IMG/VR virus record: IMGVR_UViG_3300034108_000798
Location: 1-52,799 of that record
Length of the DNA: 52,799 nucleotides
DNA from: a virus
Reading direction: 5' to 3' (one strand)
Both the position numbers and the translations under genes were made by a program. Under the pieces are notes generated by a model. It saw only the letters and a list, made by a program, of their open reading frames with translations. It made no database searches and was not told where the DNA came from. This document shows, piece after piece, positions 1 through 7,902 of the stretch. Position 1 is the stretch's first letter, and every line of letters begins with the position of its first letter.

Positions 1-23
1 TTAAAGTCTTTCTATATACCTCT

Positions 24-29
24 AGTATA
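24..29 (-). promoter_or_regulatory. possible -10 box for a gene to the left
   Basis: On the minus strand TATACT follows GTG just after the stop of the first minus-strand gene. It could drive a gene lying beyond the left edge of the window. No -35 box is evident and the gene it would serve is not visible, so this is a weak call. Confidence 0.25.
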
Positions 30-31
30 CA

Positions 32-337
32 CTATCTAGCGATATATTTCAAGGCAGAGACAAGGTTGTTGATTGCTTCTGCAGCAGTATAGTATAGATT
101 TTTCTTGCCACGATCTGACTTATCTACATTAGCCATCCAAGTAGCCTTGAATGCCATCTTAGCGGCAATAGCCTGTAATCTTACAATCTCTATTGTCACT
201 ACGTTAATAGGGATATCTGGCTTAATAATTACCTTGGCAATAAAGGTAAGAGCTGTGTTTAGCTCCTCATCCTGCATATACTCTGCAATTTCAGATAGTC
301 CGTTAATTGAATCGATAGTTGTTTGCTGTTGTTCCAT
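32..337 (-). CDS. hypothetical small helical protein (101 aa)
   Basis: I do not recognise a family. The protein is mostly alpha-helical in appearance, with a basic C-terminal half (MANVDKSDRGKKNLYYTAAE). An in-frame ATG lies at 367, but I chose the ATG at 337. A TATAAT sits 6 nt upstream of it, the same spacing as at other probable leaderless starts in this phage, and this start avoids overlapping the exonuclease gene. It is the last gene of the replication block inside the window, so a minor role in DNA metabolism is possible but not shown. Confidence 0.6.
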   Translation of the reverse strand: MEQQQTTIDSINGLSEIAEYMQDEELNTALTFIAKVIIKPDIPINVVTIEIVRLQAIAAKMAFKATWMANVDKSDRGKKNLYYTAAEAINNLVSALKYIAR

Positions 338-343
338 AATAAT

Positions 344-349
344 ATTATA
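344..349 (-). promoter_or_regulatory. -10 promoter element, probable leaderless start
   Basis: A perfect TATAAT on the minus strand, preceded by GG rather than TGn, lies 6 nt before the ATG at 337. It overlaps the end of the DnaQ-like exonuclease gene. The spacing puts the transcription start at or beside the start codon. Confidence 0.4.
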
Positions 350-959
350 CCTCAGATTCCCTGTCATACCCAGAGATAGCTATCTTTTCTTTTGTTGTTG
401 CACTTGCCTTGCCAACAAACCAAGGAAGCAGCTCTTGGTATAGATCTACCAGAAGATTCACATCCTGAATCTGGTATTCTTTCATCTCTTTCCAAGCTTT
501 TTTATCGCCTTCCATACAGCGAATCCATAGCTTAAATCCAGAGTGCTTTACCTTGGCACCAACGTCTAGCTTTTGTGCCACATAGTCTAGCTTGTTCGAT
601 GGGAACAAGAAGTTAGCCTTTGTGATGCTCATAAGATCTAGGTCTTTTGTAGGTGATGGCGGTGCCATCTTATTCTCTAAGAACTCTCGATTAATATGCT
701 TGTGGTCAAAAGCTGCAGAGTTCCAGCCAACTAACAAGTCTGCCTCGTCCATTAGCTTGTGCAACTCTTTTAGCATTTCTTTCTTGCCATCGTGGTGAAC
801 GGATTTAAAGATTACCTTCTTTCCATCTAGCCACCTTGCACCAAAGCATAGCATCTCTGTGCTCTTGATGATTTGATCAATGCTGATGTTCTGGTCCCAA
901 AGGCCCCACGCATAGACCTGCATTGGTGTTGTTTCTATATCTAGTAGTAGTATTTTCAT
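345..959 (-). CDS. DnaQ-like 3'-5' exonuclease (RNase H fold, 204 aa)
   Basis: The protein carries the DEDD exonuclease signature: DIET at the N-terminus (D7, E9), a second block NSAAFDHKHI with D85, and a third block around D166 in EYQIQDVNLL. These acidic residues bind the two metal ions that hydrolyse DNA or RNA from the 3' end. It resembles the stand-alone predicted 3'-5' exonucleases related to the PolB exonuclease domain. It lies in the replication block with the DnaE polymerase, which has no obvious exonuclease domain of its own, so it may act in proofreading or nucleic acid processing; that link is inference. The start has an AGGAAA-type ribosome site, 4 bases after the upstream gene's stop. 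Confidence 0.8.
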   Translation of the reverse strand: MKILLLDIETTPMQVYAWGLWDQNISIDQIIKSTEMLCFGARWLDGKKVIFKSVHHDGKKEMLKELHKLMDEADLLVGWNSAAFDHKHINREFLENKMAPPSPTKDLDLMSITKANFLFPSNKLDYVAQKLDVGAKVKHSGFKLWIRCMEGDKKAWKEMKEYQIQDVNLLVDLYQELLPWFVGKASATTKEKIAISGYDRESEV

Positions 960-962
960 TTT

Positions 963-1244
963 TTATTTTCCTGTCAGTTCTTCTAGTATTGATAATTCTA
1001 TAATTGCTAATCTTGTTTTCATTCCAGACTCTCCTAGTACGACTACGATTGCTGGATCGTTGTTATTCTTAATCGCATCCGTAGTTGCCTTTGCCCAGAC
1101 ATCTTTGTTTAGGGTAAACGACTTGCCAACTTCCTTAAAGTCAACGGTAAAGTTTTCCCAAGAAGCGTCGCCCTTGTGAAGCCCCCTGCCAGAATTCTTG
1201 TGCTGCTTAGCTCCAAGCCTTTTGCTTTCACTTTTCTCGCTCAT
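963..1244 (-). CDS. putative PD-(D/E)XK-like nuclease or resolvase (93 aa)
   Basis: This small protein contains KGDASW followed by TVDFKEV. D26, D35 and K37 could form a GD-x(8)-DxK metal-binding site of the PD-(D/E)XK type, and the preceding HKNSGRGLHKGD stretch resembles small phage nucleases and Holliday-junction resolvase-like proteins. After the core comes a hydrophobic strand (PAIVVVLG) typical of this fold. Its place downstream of RecA and a zinc-binding protein supports a recombination role. The start has GAAGGA just upstream and lies inside the end of the preceding gene (17-base overlap), so translation is probably coupled. Family assignment is by motif only. Confidence 0.5.
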   Translation of the reverse strand: MSEKSESKRLGAKQHKNSGRGLHKGDASWENFTVDFKEVGKSFTLNKDVWAKATTDAIKNNNDPAIVVVLGESGMKTRLAIIELSILEELTGK

Positions 1245-1404
1245 AATCCTTCTTTCGTTTTGACTTTAAGCTTACGTTTGTTAGGTGTTTGTCTTCACAC
1301 ATCCAGCTAAGTAGCTGATCTTCTCCATAGCAACGCAAAGACGTTACCTCTTTCTTGCAAGTATGACAAGGGAATTTACCGCTAATAACTATATATTTAG
1401 ACAT
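1228..1404 (-). CDS. small zinc-ribbon-like protein (58 aa)
   Basis: I read this gene directly from the sequence between recA and the nuclease gene. It starts with MSKYIVISGKFPCHTC and has Cys13, Cys16, Cys25, Cys36 and His40, a CxxC...C...CxxxH arrangement that could bind zinc. The C-terminal part is Lys/Arg-rich (SLKSKRKKDYEREK), which suits nucleic acid binding. The start overlaps the end of recA by 8 bases and the end overlaps the next gene by 17 bases, so it sits in a tightly packed operon. It would be easy to miss because of its length. No family is recognised. Confidence 0.6.
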   Translation of the reverse strand: MSKYIVISGKFPCHTCKKEVTSLRCYGEDQLLSWMCEDKHLTNVSLKSKRKKDYEREK

Positions 1405-2404
1405 CTAGCTTGCTTCTAATAGAGGCTTCAAGGTCTTTGTCTTCTTTGACCTTATTTACGAAACCATCTCTACCCTGGACCTTAGACCCGTCTGGGAGGA
1501 TGTACCAGGCCCCTGAGCGCTCTACAACCCCTAACATCTCTGCAGTGTCCACTAGGTCCCCAATCCCGTCTATGCCGATTGTGTCGCCTCTGAAGTAGAA
1601 GTCATATTCTCCAGTATCTCCTGGGGCAGAGGTTTTTGAGTTCTGGACTTCCCATAGAACCCTTCTGCCAAGCTTTTGTTCAATTAGCTTGTCTCCAACC
1701 TTGATCTTGCCCTTTATAGCTTTAGAGTCAGAGCTTGAAGAAAACAACTTAACGATAGTTGAAGACATAAACTGAGTGGTTAGACCACCAGTTGGCACTG
1801 ACTGGGTATACATTGCGGTAATGTTATTTCTTGCTTGAGAAATTGCAATAATTAGAGCGGGCTTTTCACGATTATTTGCATAGTTTAGCATTAACCAAGC
1901 GTGTTTTAAGTCTTTAGACTCTGCCCCAATTTGCTTGGTCTGGTCCAAAGCCTTTAGCTCATCAGAATCTTTTTCAAAGTATACGGCTGGGAGAAGAGAG
2001 CTAATACTATCGATTACAATAATATCTACCCCTGCATGAAGAAGTGCAACACCAACATCTACCATGTCGTTTACACTTCTGGCCTCAGAGTATATAAGTT
2101 TAGATGTGTCTACCCCAAGCTTTTTTGCCCAATCTTCATCATAGGACATTTCTGCATCTACCCAAGCACAAAGCTTTCCCTCTTTCTGTGCCATAGCAAT
2201 CGTTTGCAAGCAGAGCGAAGACTTTGCACTAGACTTGCTTCCCCAAAGAAGAACCTGTCTTCCATATGGAAAGCCACCGCCCAGTGCTCTATTAAGGCCA
2301 ACGCTTGGCGTAGGCTGTAGTTCTGTTTTAACTCCTACCCCAGAGGCAATTCTTTTTCTAATCTTTGGATCTAACAGTGCAAACGCTTCTTCTATAGTTG
2401 TCAT
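1397..2404 (-). CDS. recA: RecA-like recombinase (335 aa)
   Basis: This is an ATP-dependent strand-exchange protein for recombination and repair, with a P-loop GSKSSAKSS at residues 55-63, a Walker B strand DIIVIDSISSLLP and the RecA-type segment GGLTTQFMSSTIVK. The N-terminus (KRIASGVGVKTELQ, PSVGLNRALGGGFPYGR) aligns with the core of RecA proteins. At 335 residues it is close to the bacterial size. The P-loop is unusual: bacterial RecA has GPESSGKTT, whereas here Ala replaces the glycine before the lysine and Ser replaces Thr, as in divergent phage RecA proteins. ATG overlaps the stop of the MazG-like gene (TAATG), with GGAG 9 nt upstream. Confidence 0.9.
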   Translation of the reverse strand: MTTIEEAFALLDPKIRKRIASGVGVKTELQPTPSVGLNRALGGGFPYGRQVLLWGSKSSAKSSLCLQTIAMAQKEGKLCAWVDAEMSYDEDWAKKLGVDTSKLIYSEARSVNDMVDVGVALLHAGVDIIVIDSISSLLPAVYFEKDSDELKALDQTKQIGAESKDLKHAWLMLNYANNREKPALIIAISQARNNITAMYTQSVPTGGLTTQFMSSTIVKLFSSSSDSKAIKGKIKVGDKLIEQKLGRRVLWEVQNSKTSAPGDTGEYDFYFRGDTIGIDGIGDLVDTAEMLGVVERSGAWYILPDGSKVQGRDGFVNKVKEDKDLEASIRSKLDV

Positions 2405-2733
2405 TAAAACTTTACTCCATGTCTTTCTGGTCGTGACTTGTTAAAACTAGTCTTATTGTTTAGAGCTACCTGTAGCTCTTGGTCGACATATCCATTATCC
2501 ACCAATCCTTGGTATAAGTCAAGTGTTCTGATTATAATGTCTGCCATTTCATCAGCAACTTCTTGCTTTCCCTTATTCTTGCGAATAGCCTCCATCGCCT
2601 CTACCACTTCTGATACAATCATCATCATCTGTTTGGCAATAAAAATATCATCCACCTTGTCTGGCCAAAATCCTTTTTCTACTGCCGTAGTGTGAATATC
2701 TTTTGCCAAATTATCTAATGAGTTATATATCAT
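2404..2733 (-). CDS. MazG-like nucleoside triphosphate pyrophosphohydrolase (109 aa)
   Basis: The all-alpha NTP pyrophosphohydrolase motif is present: E42 and E45 in SEVVEAMEAI, then E62 and D65 in DEMADIIIRT, the ExxE...ExxD metal-binding set. These enzymes cleave (d)NTPs to NMP and pyrophosphate. Phage forms are proposed to adjust nucleotide pools or alarmone levels during infection. The start has an excellent ribosome site, GGAGG 6 nt before ATG, and overlaps the end of dnaE by 11 bases; its own stop overlaps recA. The single-domain length matches phage MazG proteins. The physiological substrate cannot be read from sequence. Confidence 0.85.
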   Translation of the reverse strand: MIYNSLDNLAKDIHTTAVEKGFWPDKVDDIFIAKQMMMIVSEVVEAMEAIRKNKGKQEVADEMADIIIRTLDLYQGLVDNGYVDQELQVALNNKTSFNKSRPERHGVKF

Positions 2734-5700
2734 TTACATCCTCCATAATTATTGTTCCGTCTTTTGTTTTTCCAAACGAAAAGTCGTATGATGAACCCTC
2801 TTGGATCTTCATGTATGCTTTTGGAAAGGTTGTTGGGAAAACGGTTACTGAGTGTAGGTTTCTAGAACTATCTGCAAGGGTAAGGGAAGCCATCTTTTTA
2901 CCAGCCTTAGTTATCCTTGGCTTAAAAGAAACTACAAACATTTCTTCATCTTTGTAGGGCAATTGCTTATACCCCAAAAACTTTACTAAGGCATTACTAG
3001 ATTGTTTTATTTCATCCACGGGAATGGCAGTAACAATCCTATTGTTATCACATAGAAGAAGGTAACTCCTGCCAGCCTCAATAACTGTTTGCTCTTCATC
3101 AAATATTCCTACGCTTCCAGTTTTATCTAGTACTTCTACTCGTGACCAGCCTTTTCCACGCTTAATTGATTTTACCATTCCCATCAAAACAAACGCACCC
3201 TTTTCTTCAAACTCTTCTACAGGATTGATGAAAGCGTAATAGTGAGATGGCACTGTGATATTAAACTCTGGAAGATTCAGAAACTCATAAAGATTTTCTT
3301 TAATTTCTTCTTCGTTTCTAGAGTTATCTTCAAAGGTTGCAGCACCAATTACACGCAAGGCCTGCAAGGACCTGCTGTTGACACCACTTCCTTTTGTATG
3401 GGTAAATTCTTCTAGATGCTTATAGTTTTTGAATGGTCTCTGAGCAATATACTTAGAAGCAATGTTATCGGAGATGTACTTGATAGCGGTTAGTCCAAAA
3501 CGAATTCCCTTGCCCTCAATTTTAAAGTCAGCGTCGGAGTCGTTTACGTGCGGTAGCTTTACGGCAATCCCCATACGCTTTGCCTCAATCAAGTATTCTG
3601 TTCTGGTATCTTTATCTTTTTCATTCTTAAGCAAGGAATACATAAATTCTAGTGGGTGATAGAACTTTAACCATGCTGTCCAATAAGACAGGGTTGAGTA
3701 GGCTACAGCGTGAGACTTGTTGAACGAGTACCCTGCGTGGGCTTCAAAGTCGTGCCAAAGATCTCTTGCCAAGTTGGGTGCCATAAACTTAGATGATCCG
3801 TCTATGAACTTATCCTTAAACTTATCAAACTCTTTGGCGTCTTTCTTCTTACCAATGATCTTACGAACTTGGTCTGCTTCTGCCATGGTCATTCCACCGA
3901 GCTCTGTACAAGCTTGCATAACTTGTTCCTGATAAAGGATACATCCGTAAGTATCTTCTGTAAACTTTTTCATAACTTGGTGGTGATAAGAAATATTTTG
4001 CTTTCCATGCTTACGAGCAATATAGTCTTTACCAATTGTATTCATAGCGCCTGGACGAACCAACGCATTGGAAGCTGCTAGCTCATTAAAGTTTTTGACA
4101 CCCATTTTTACCAGCAAGTTTGTGTATGGCGTAGCTTCACATTGGAAAACTCCTTTGGTGTATCCAGAAGAGAGCATTTCGTAAACTTTTAAATCTTCCA
4201 TTGGGATAGATAGGAGATCAATCTTTTTTCCATTTCTATGTTCAATAATCTTTAGGGTGTCCTGTAGCACACTCAAAGTTTTTAGACCCAAAGCATCAAT
4301 CTTAATTAATCCAATTCTTTCGGCCTCAGCCATGTCAACTGCAACTACTGGAATTCTTTCGTCAGAGCCAGGAGATGATCTGGTTTCCATTGGCGCATAC
4401 CTAAAGATTGGTTCTTTAGAGGTTACAACTCCAGCAGCATGAATACCAGTACCACGAATTCGTCCACGTAGTTGCTCTCCATACTTTTCAATCTCTGGAT
4501 ACTTCTCACGGAACTCCGCAGTAGACTTTGAGCTACAGTATTCATCCCAAGTGTCTACAAGTTTCATAACCTTGTTTACGTCTGGCAAAGGAATATTTAG
4601 TACACGTGCAATGTCTCTTACTACACCCTTATCCTTAAAAGATAAGAATGTTGCAATAGATGCAACGTGACGATATTGACGAACAAGATAATCTTTAACT
4701 TCTTCACGACGGTTATCCTGGATGTCTGTATCAATATCTGGGAAGTCATTACGTTCTGGATTAATAAATCGGAAGAACAGAAGGCCATGCTTAATTGGGT
4801 CAATGTCTGTAATGCCCAGAGAGTAACAAAGCAAAGATCCCGCAGACGATCCTCGTCCTGGACCAACCATGATGTCTTCCTTCTTTGCCCATGCAATCAT
4901 AGAGCGCACAACAAGAAAGTATGGTCCAAAGTTTTTATCTTTAATTACCTTAAGCTCTTCTTCAAGCCTATCTAGATATTCGGCATTGCCATCTAGCCCT
5001 CTGGCTTTTAGTCCTTCAATAGCCAAAGTCTTTAATTCTTTATCTGGGTCTTTGTACTGAACTGGCAATAGGTTCATGTGGTCTTTAATGTCATACTCTT
5101 CAATCTTGTTTGTTATTTCAAGAGTGTTTTCATACATGTCGTCTCTGTCAATACCCTGAGCCTCCATGGCACTTCTCATTTCCTCATAAGAAAGTAAATG
5201 AATCTCAAAGTTGTTAAAGCTCATCTGCCTGTCTGCACCATAAAGGTAATCTAGGCGGTCCATCAAATTGTTAAACTTTTTAGACTTTTCATAGGTTGCA
5301 TCTTTTTCAACCTTATTAGAATAAGTATTAAGAATAAGCTTTAGTTCTTGAATTTCTTTCTGCCCTGGATCTGAGTGGTGGCAGTCTGGAGTTACTACAG
5401 GCTTAATCTTAAACTCATCGGCAAGCTCAAGAATTGTCTTATTCATCTCTGGTGGGTTGTGTGGCATTACCTCTAGGTAATAGTCATCACCAAAAGTATC
5501 CTTACACCACTTAATATGTGTTTTTGCAAAGGCTAAATCTCCAGCCTCAATTGCTTTAGCCAAGACACCGCTAAGGCACCCAGAGGTAACAATTATGCCT
5601 TCTTTATATTGCTCTAAGACTTTCCAATCAATTCTTGGCTTCTTAAAAAATCCCTCAGTCCAAGCAATTTCATTTAGTCTATTTAGGTTTTCTAAACCTT

Positions 5701-6001
5701 TGGGGTTCTTGGCAAGAAGGACAAGGTGGTTATAAACAAGGTCTAATGGCCCTGTTCTTTCGTCTTTATCACGACGGTCAAAACGATCCTCCGTTATATA
5801 TCCTTCTACGCCAAGTATTGGCTTGATACCTTTTTCTTTTGCAGCACGATACATTTCTCTGTGTCCAGACAAAGAACCGTGGTCAGTGATTGCAATGGCA
5901 GGCATCCCTAGTTCTGAAGCACGATCTACGTACTCTTGAGGAGTTGCAATTCCATCAAAAAGCGAGTAGTGCGTGTGAACGTGTAAGCCAACATACCCCA
6001 T
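2723..6001 (-). CDS. dnaE: DNA polymerase III alpha subunit, DnaE type (1092 aa)
   Basis: This is a C-family replicative polymerase. The N-terminal PHP domain keeps its metal-binding motifs (LHVHTHYS at residues 6-13, ITDHGS at 38-43). The palm domain holds GPGRGSSAGS at 380-389 and the catalytic pair in PDIDTD at 421-426, with the third acidic residue likely in KIDALGLKTL. The tandem HhH/fingers region is marked by YSFNKSHAVAYSTLSY. The C-terminus has an OB-like segment. It is slightly shorter than E. coli DnaE and has no inserted DEDD exonuclease, so proofreading may come from the intact PHP domain or a separate exonuclease. With the helicase, primase and SSB-like protein nearby it completes a nearly self-sufficient replisome. 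Confidence 0.95.
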   Translation of the reverse strand: MGYVGLHVHTHYSLFDGIATPQEYVDRASELGMPAIAITDHGSLSGHREMYRAAKEKGIKPILGVEGYITEDRFDRRDKDERTGPLDLVYNHLVLLAKNPKGLENLNRLNEIAWTEGFFKKPRIDWKVLEQYKEGIIVTSGCLSGVLAKAIEAGDLAFAKTHIKWCKDTFGDDYYLEVMPHNPPEMNKTILELADEFKIKPVVTPDCHHSDPGQKEIQELKLILNTYSNKVEKDATYEKSKKFNNLMDRLDYLYGADRQMSFNNFEIHLLSYEEMRSAMEAQGIDRDDMYENTLEITNKIEEYDIKDHMNLLPVQYKDPDKELKTLAIEGLKARGLDGNAEYLDRLEEELKVIKDKNFGPYFLVVRSMIAWAKKEDIMVGPGRGSSAGSLLCYSLGITDIDPIKHGLLFFRFINPERNDFPDIDTDIQDNRREEVKDYLVRQYRHVASIATFLSFKDKGVVRDIARVLNIPLPDVNKVMKLVDTWDEYCSSKSTAEFREKYPEIEKYGEQLRGRIRGTGIHAAGVVTSKEPIFRYAPMETRSSPGSDERIPVVAVDMAEAERIGLIKIDALGLKTLSVLQDTLKIIEHRNGKKIDLLSIPMEDLKVYEMLSSGYTKGVFQCEATPYTNLLVKMGVKNFNELAASNALVRPGAMNTIGKDYIARKHGKQNISYHHQVMKKFTEDTYGCILYQEQVMQACTELGGMTMAEADQVRKIIGKKKDAKEFDKFKDKFIDGSSKFMAPNLARDLWHDFEAHAGYSFNKSHAVAYSTLSYWTAWLKFYHPLEFMYSLLKNEKDKDTRTEYLIEAKRMGIAVKLPHVNDSDADFKIEGKGIRFGLTAIKYISDNIASKYIAQRPFKNYKHLEEFTHTKGSGVNSRSLQALRVIGAATFEDNSRNEEEIKENLYEFLNLPEFNITVPSHYYAFINPVEEFEEKGAFVLMGMVKSIKRGKGWSRVEVLDKTGSVGIFDEEQTVIEAGRSYLLLCDNNRIVTAIPVDEIKQSSNALVKFLGYKQLPYKDEEMFVVSFKPRITKAGKKMASLTLADSSRNLHSVTVFPTTFPKAYMKIQEGSSYDFSFGKTKDGTIIMEDVNDI

Positions 6002-6014
6002 GTATTATTACCTA

Positions 6015-6671
6015 CTACCAGTCAATATTGGTAGCTGATGTTAATGATGGAGTGTCAAAGCCTAGATAGAAAGCTTCCTGCTCCGAATATGGAATATTTC
6101 TAAGAGCTAGCTCTAGTGGGAATGCCTCAACGCCACCCCAACTATACGGCTCTGTGTCTGGTCCAGACGGGAACAACGTGTAGGTTGTTTCTGTTCCTTG
6201 ACCACTGCGCTTTAGCTTCCAGCTTAGGTTCGAAATGCTTCCAGTTTCTAGAGCATACTCACGAATTGTGTTGAAAGCAGACTGCTTGCTAATACCCATA
6301 GACCAGATTGCGACATATGGGTCTTCAATTCCGTCATCGACAAGAACGTTGCAGTAAAAACGAAGACGTGCTTTCCAGCCAGCCTTTGGATCTTTACGGT
6401 GCATCTCTTCTGCCCAGTCACGGCCTTCTGTTTCCATTGTGTCTACAGCCTTACGCTTGTAGTCCTTTGGATTTGTGTGTTCTTTTACTACAATTGCCAG
6501 ACCTCTTTTTGCGTCATAGTTTGACGAGTCTTCGTCTAGCTCTTCAATAAAGCGGATCTTTACAGCTTGTCCGTCAGCTAGCTTTAGCCAGCGAACTTTG
6601 CTTCCAGTTCCTTCGTATTTTGGTCTGTCAAGCAGGGCGTTGATATCTTTTAATCCCTTTGTTACGCTCAT
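6015..6671 (-). CDS. probable phage single-stranded DNA-binding protein (218 aa)
   Basis: The protein begins with a short helical segment and then KVRWLKLADGQAVKIRFIEE, a pattern seen at the start of gp32-like or OB-fold ssDNA-binding proteins of phages. A beta-rich core with aromatic residues follows (ARLRFYCNVLV, YVAIWSMG, NLSWKLKRSG). Its place between primase and DnaE supports an SSB role. The C-terminus is only weakly acidic, unlike classical SSB tails. AGGAG lies 7 nt before the ATG. The assignment rests on general resemblance and context rather than a diagnostic motif. Confidence 0.55.
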   Translation of the reverse strand: MSVTKGLKDINALLDRPKYEGTGSKVRWLKLADGQAVKIRFIEELDEDSSNYDAKRGLAIVVKEHTNPKDYKRKAVDTMETEGRDWAEEMHRKDPKAGWKARLRFYCNVLVDDGIEDPYVAIWSMGISKQSAFNTIREYALETGSISNLSWKLKRSGQGTETTYTLFPSGPDTEPYSWGGVEAFPLELALRNIPYSEQEAFYLGFDTPSLTSATNIDW

Positions 6672-6700
6672 ATTATTTCTCCTATTTTATTTGTTATTTA

Positions 6701-7645
6701 TTATTTTAGCATATTGGCAATAGCGTTGTCAAACTTAAAGTCTAATAACTTTATGTCTTCGTCCGACATATCACCAATGTCTTTATACTTATTATCTAGT
6801 TGTATTACGGAAACACGAGAGCCAAGCTTTTCTAGCAGCCTGTTTTTCATATTACCGCCTGCCTCATCATTATCTGCAATAACAATAATGTTATTGAAAT
6901 ATTTCTGAAGAAGTTCTATTTGCATACCAGAGACGTTTGCCCCTAGCGTTGCGACTGCAGAAAGGCCAACCTGATCTAGCCTAATTGCATCGAAAGAAGA
7001 TTCTACCACATAAACCTGCTCTGCAGTTTTTACACGATTTATGTTAAACAGGGTTTTGCTCTTGGGAAGTCCTGGAGTATTCTTAAACTCTTTACCCTCA
7101 ATTGATCTGCCAACAAAACCCAAGAGCATTCCGTCTGGGGAGTGAACTGGAACAGTGACCATATCAAAATTTTCTGAAAAGCCTAGGCCAAACTTTGCCA
7201 TAGATTCTTTATTAATTTTTCTACCATTAAAGTAGGTGCTAGCTCTTGGAGAGTCCATAGCTTGAAGGTGAAGTTTTTTAACTTGCAGCTCATCGTAGGG
7301 AACATACTCTTGCCTGGTATGTAGCTGCCTTGTCATCTCTTGCTCAAGATCTGTTTGCTGCTCTTTGCTTTTTATAAAACGAACTGACTCAAAGTATGTT
7401 CTTGCAGATGTAAACATTACAAACTCCACAAGATCTGATGTTTTGTGACAAGAGAAGCAATAAAAGATACCACTCTTTTTGTCTACTTCTCCAGCTGGGC
7501 TACGATAGTTGTTGTGAAATGGGCAGAAGATTATAAAGTCGGAATCAACCTCAGACTGAACGTCTATACCCGATCCCTCAAGAACTCTTTCAACTTGCTC
7601 TTTTGTGTATAGATTACTCTTGTTCCGTCTAGTCCTATTATCCAC
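6701..7645 (-). CDS. DnaG-type DNA primase (314 aa)
   Basis: An N-terminal CHC2-type zinc-binding domain shows CPFH (C41, H44) and CFSC (C63, C66). A Toprim catalytic domain follows, with the conserved glutamate in VVESSFDAIRL and the acidic motif IADNDEAGG. It would make RNA primers for the phage replisome together with the DnaB-like helicase. At 314 residues it is about half the length of bacterial DnaG and lacks the C-terminal helicase-interaction domain, as in compact phage primases. No alternative start codon lies between the ATG at 7645 and the zinc domain, so it overlaps the upstream gene by 82 bases. Confidence 0.9.
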   Translation of the reverse strand: MDNRTRRNKSNLYTKEQVERVLEGSGIDVQSEVDSDFIIFCPFHNNYRSPAGEVDKKSGIFYCFSCHKTSDLVEFVMFTSARTYFESVRFIKSKEQQTDLEQEMTRQLHTRQEYVPYDELQVKKLHLQAMDSPRASTYFNGRKINKESMAKFGLGFSENFDMVTVPVHSPDGMLLGFVGRSIEGKEFKNTPGLPKSKTLFNINRVKTAEQVYVVESSFDAIRLDQVGLSAVATLGANVSGMQIELLQKYFNNIIVIADNDEAGGNMKNRLLEKLGSRVSVIQLDNKYKDIGDMSDEDIKLLDFKFDNAIANMLK

Positions 7646-7890
7646 TGTGTTTTTTTCTTTCCTACGTATATTCCATATGTCGTTAATTTAAATTCAAATA
7701 TTTGTACTTCTTTATTATACCTTATTGTGAAGTCTGGGTCAAGGTCTAGCCTTGGCACATACCCCAAAGTTTTCATTTCAACTAGTAATAGTTTTATGTA
7801 TTCTATTTTTAGTCGTGCAATTGTTGAATCGTCATAGATGATGCCATCTAGGAAGAAGCTCTTAATCGGTTTATGGTGTAAACTGTCCAT
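7564..7890 (-). CDS. conserved phage protein upstream of primase (108 aa)
   Basis: The protein has a hydrophobic/aromatic pattern (FFLDGIIYDDSTIARLKIEY, GYVPRLDLDPDFTIRY, YGIYVGKKKTQWIIG) that I recall from small proteins next to primase genes in actinobacteriophages; the function is not known to me. It looks like an alpha/beta single domain. The last 27 codons overlap the primase start in another frame. The start is 5 nt after a TATAAT box with no ribosome site, suggesting a leaderless mRNA that would also serve primase. Confidence 0.65.
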   Translation of the reverse strand: MDSLHHKPIKSFFLDGIIYDDSTIARLKIEYIKLLLVEMKTLGYVPRLDLDPDFTIRYNKEVQIFEFKLTTYGIYVGKKKTQWIIGLDGTRVIYTQKSKLKEFLRDRV

Positions 7891-7895
7891 AAACC

Positions 7896-7901
7896 ATTAT
7901 A
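7896..7901 (-). promoter_or_regulatory. -10 promoter element, probable leaderless start
   Basis: TATAAT on the minus strand lies 5 nt before the ATG at 7890, just before the helicase stop codon. No Shine-Dalgarno sequence is present between them. It would drive the 108-residue gene and the primase-polymerase block. Confidence 0.4.
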
Positions 7902-7902
7902 A

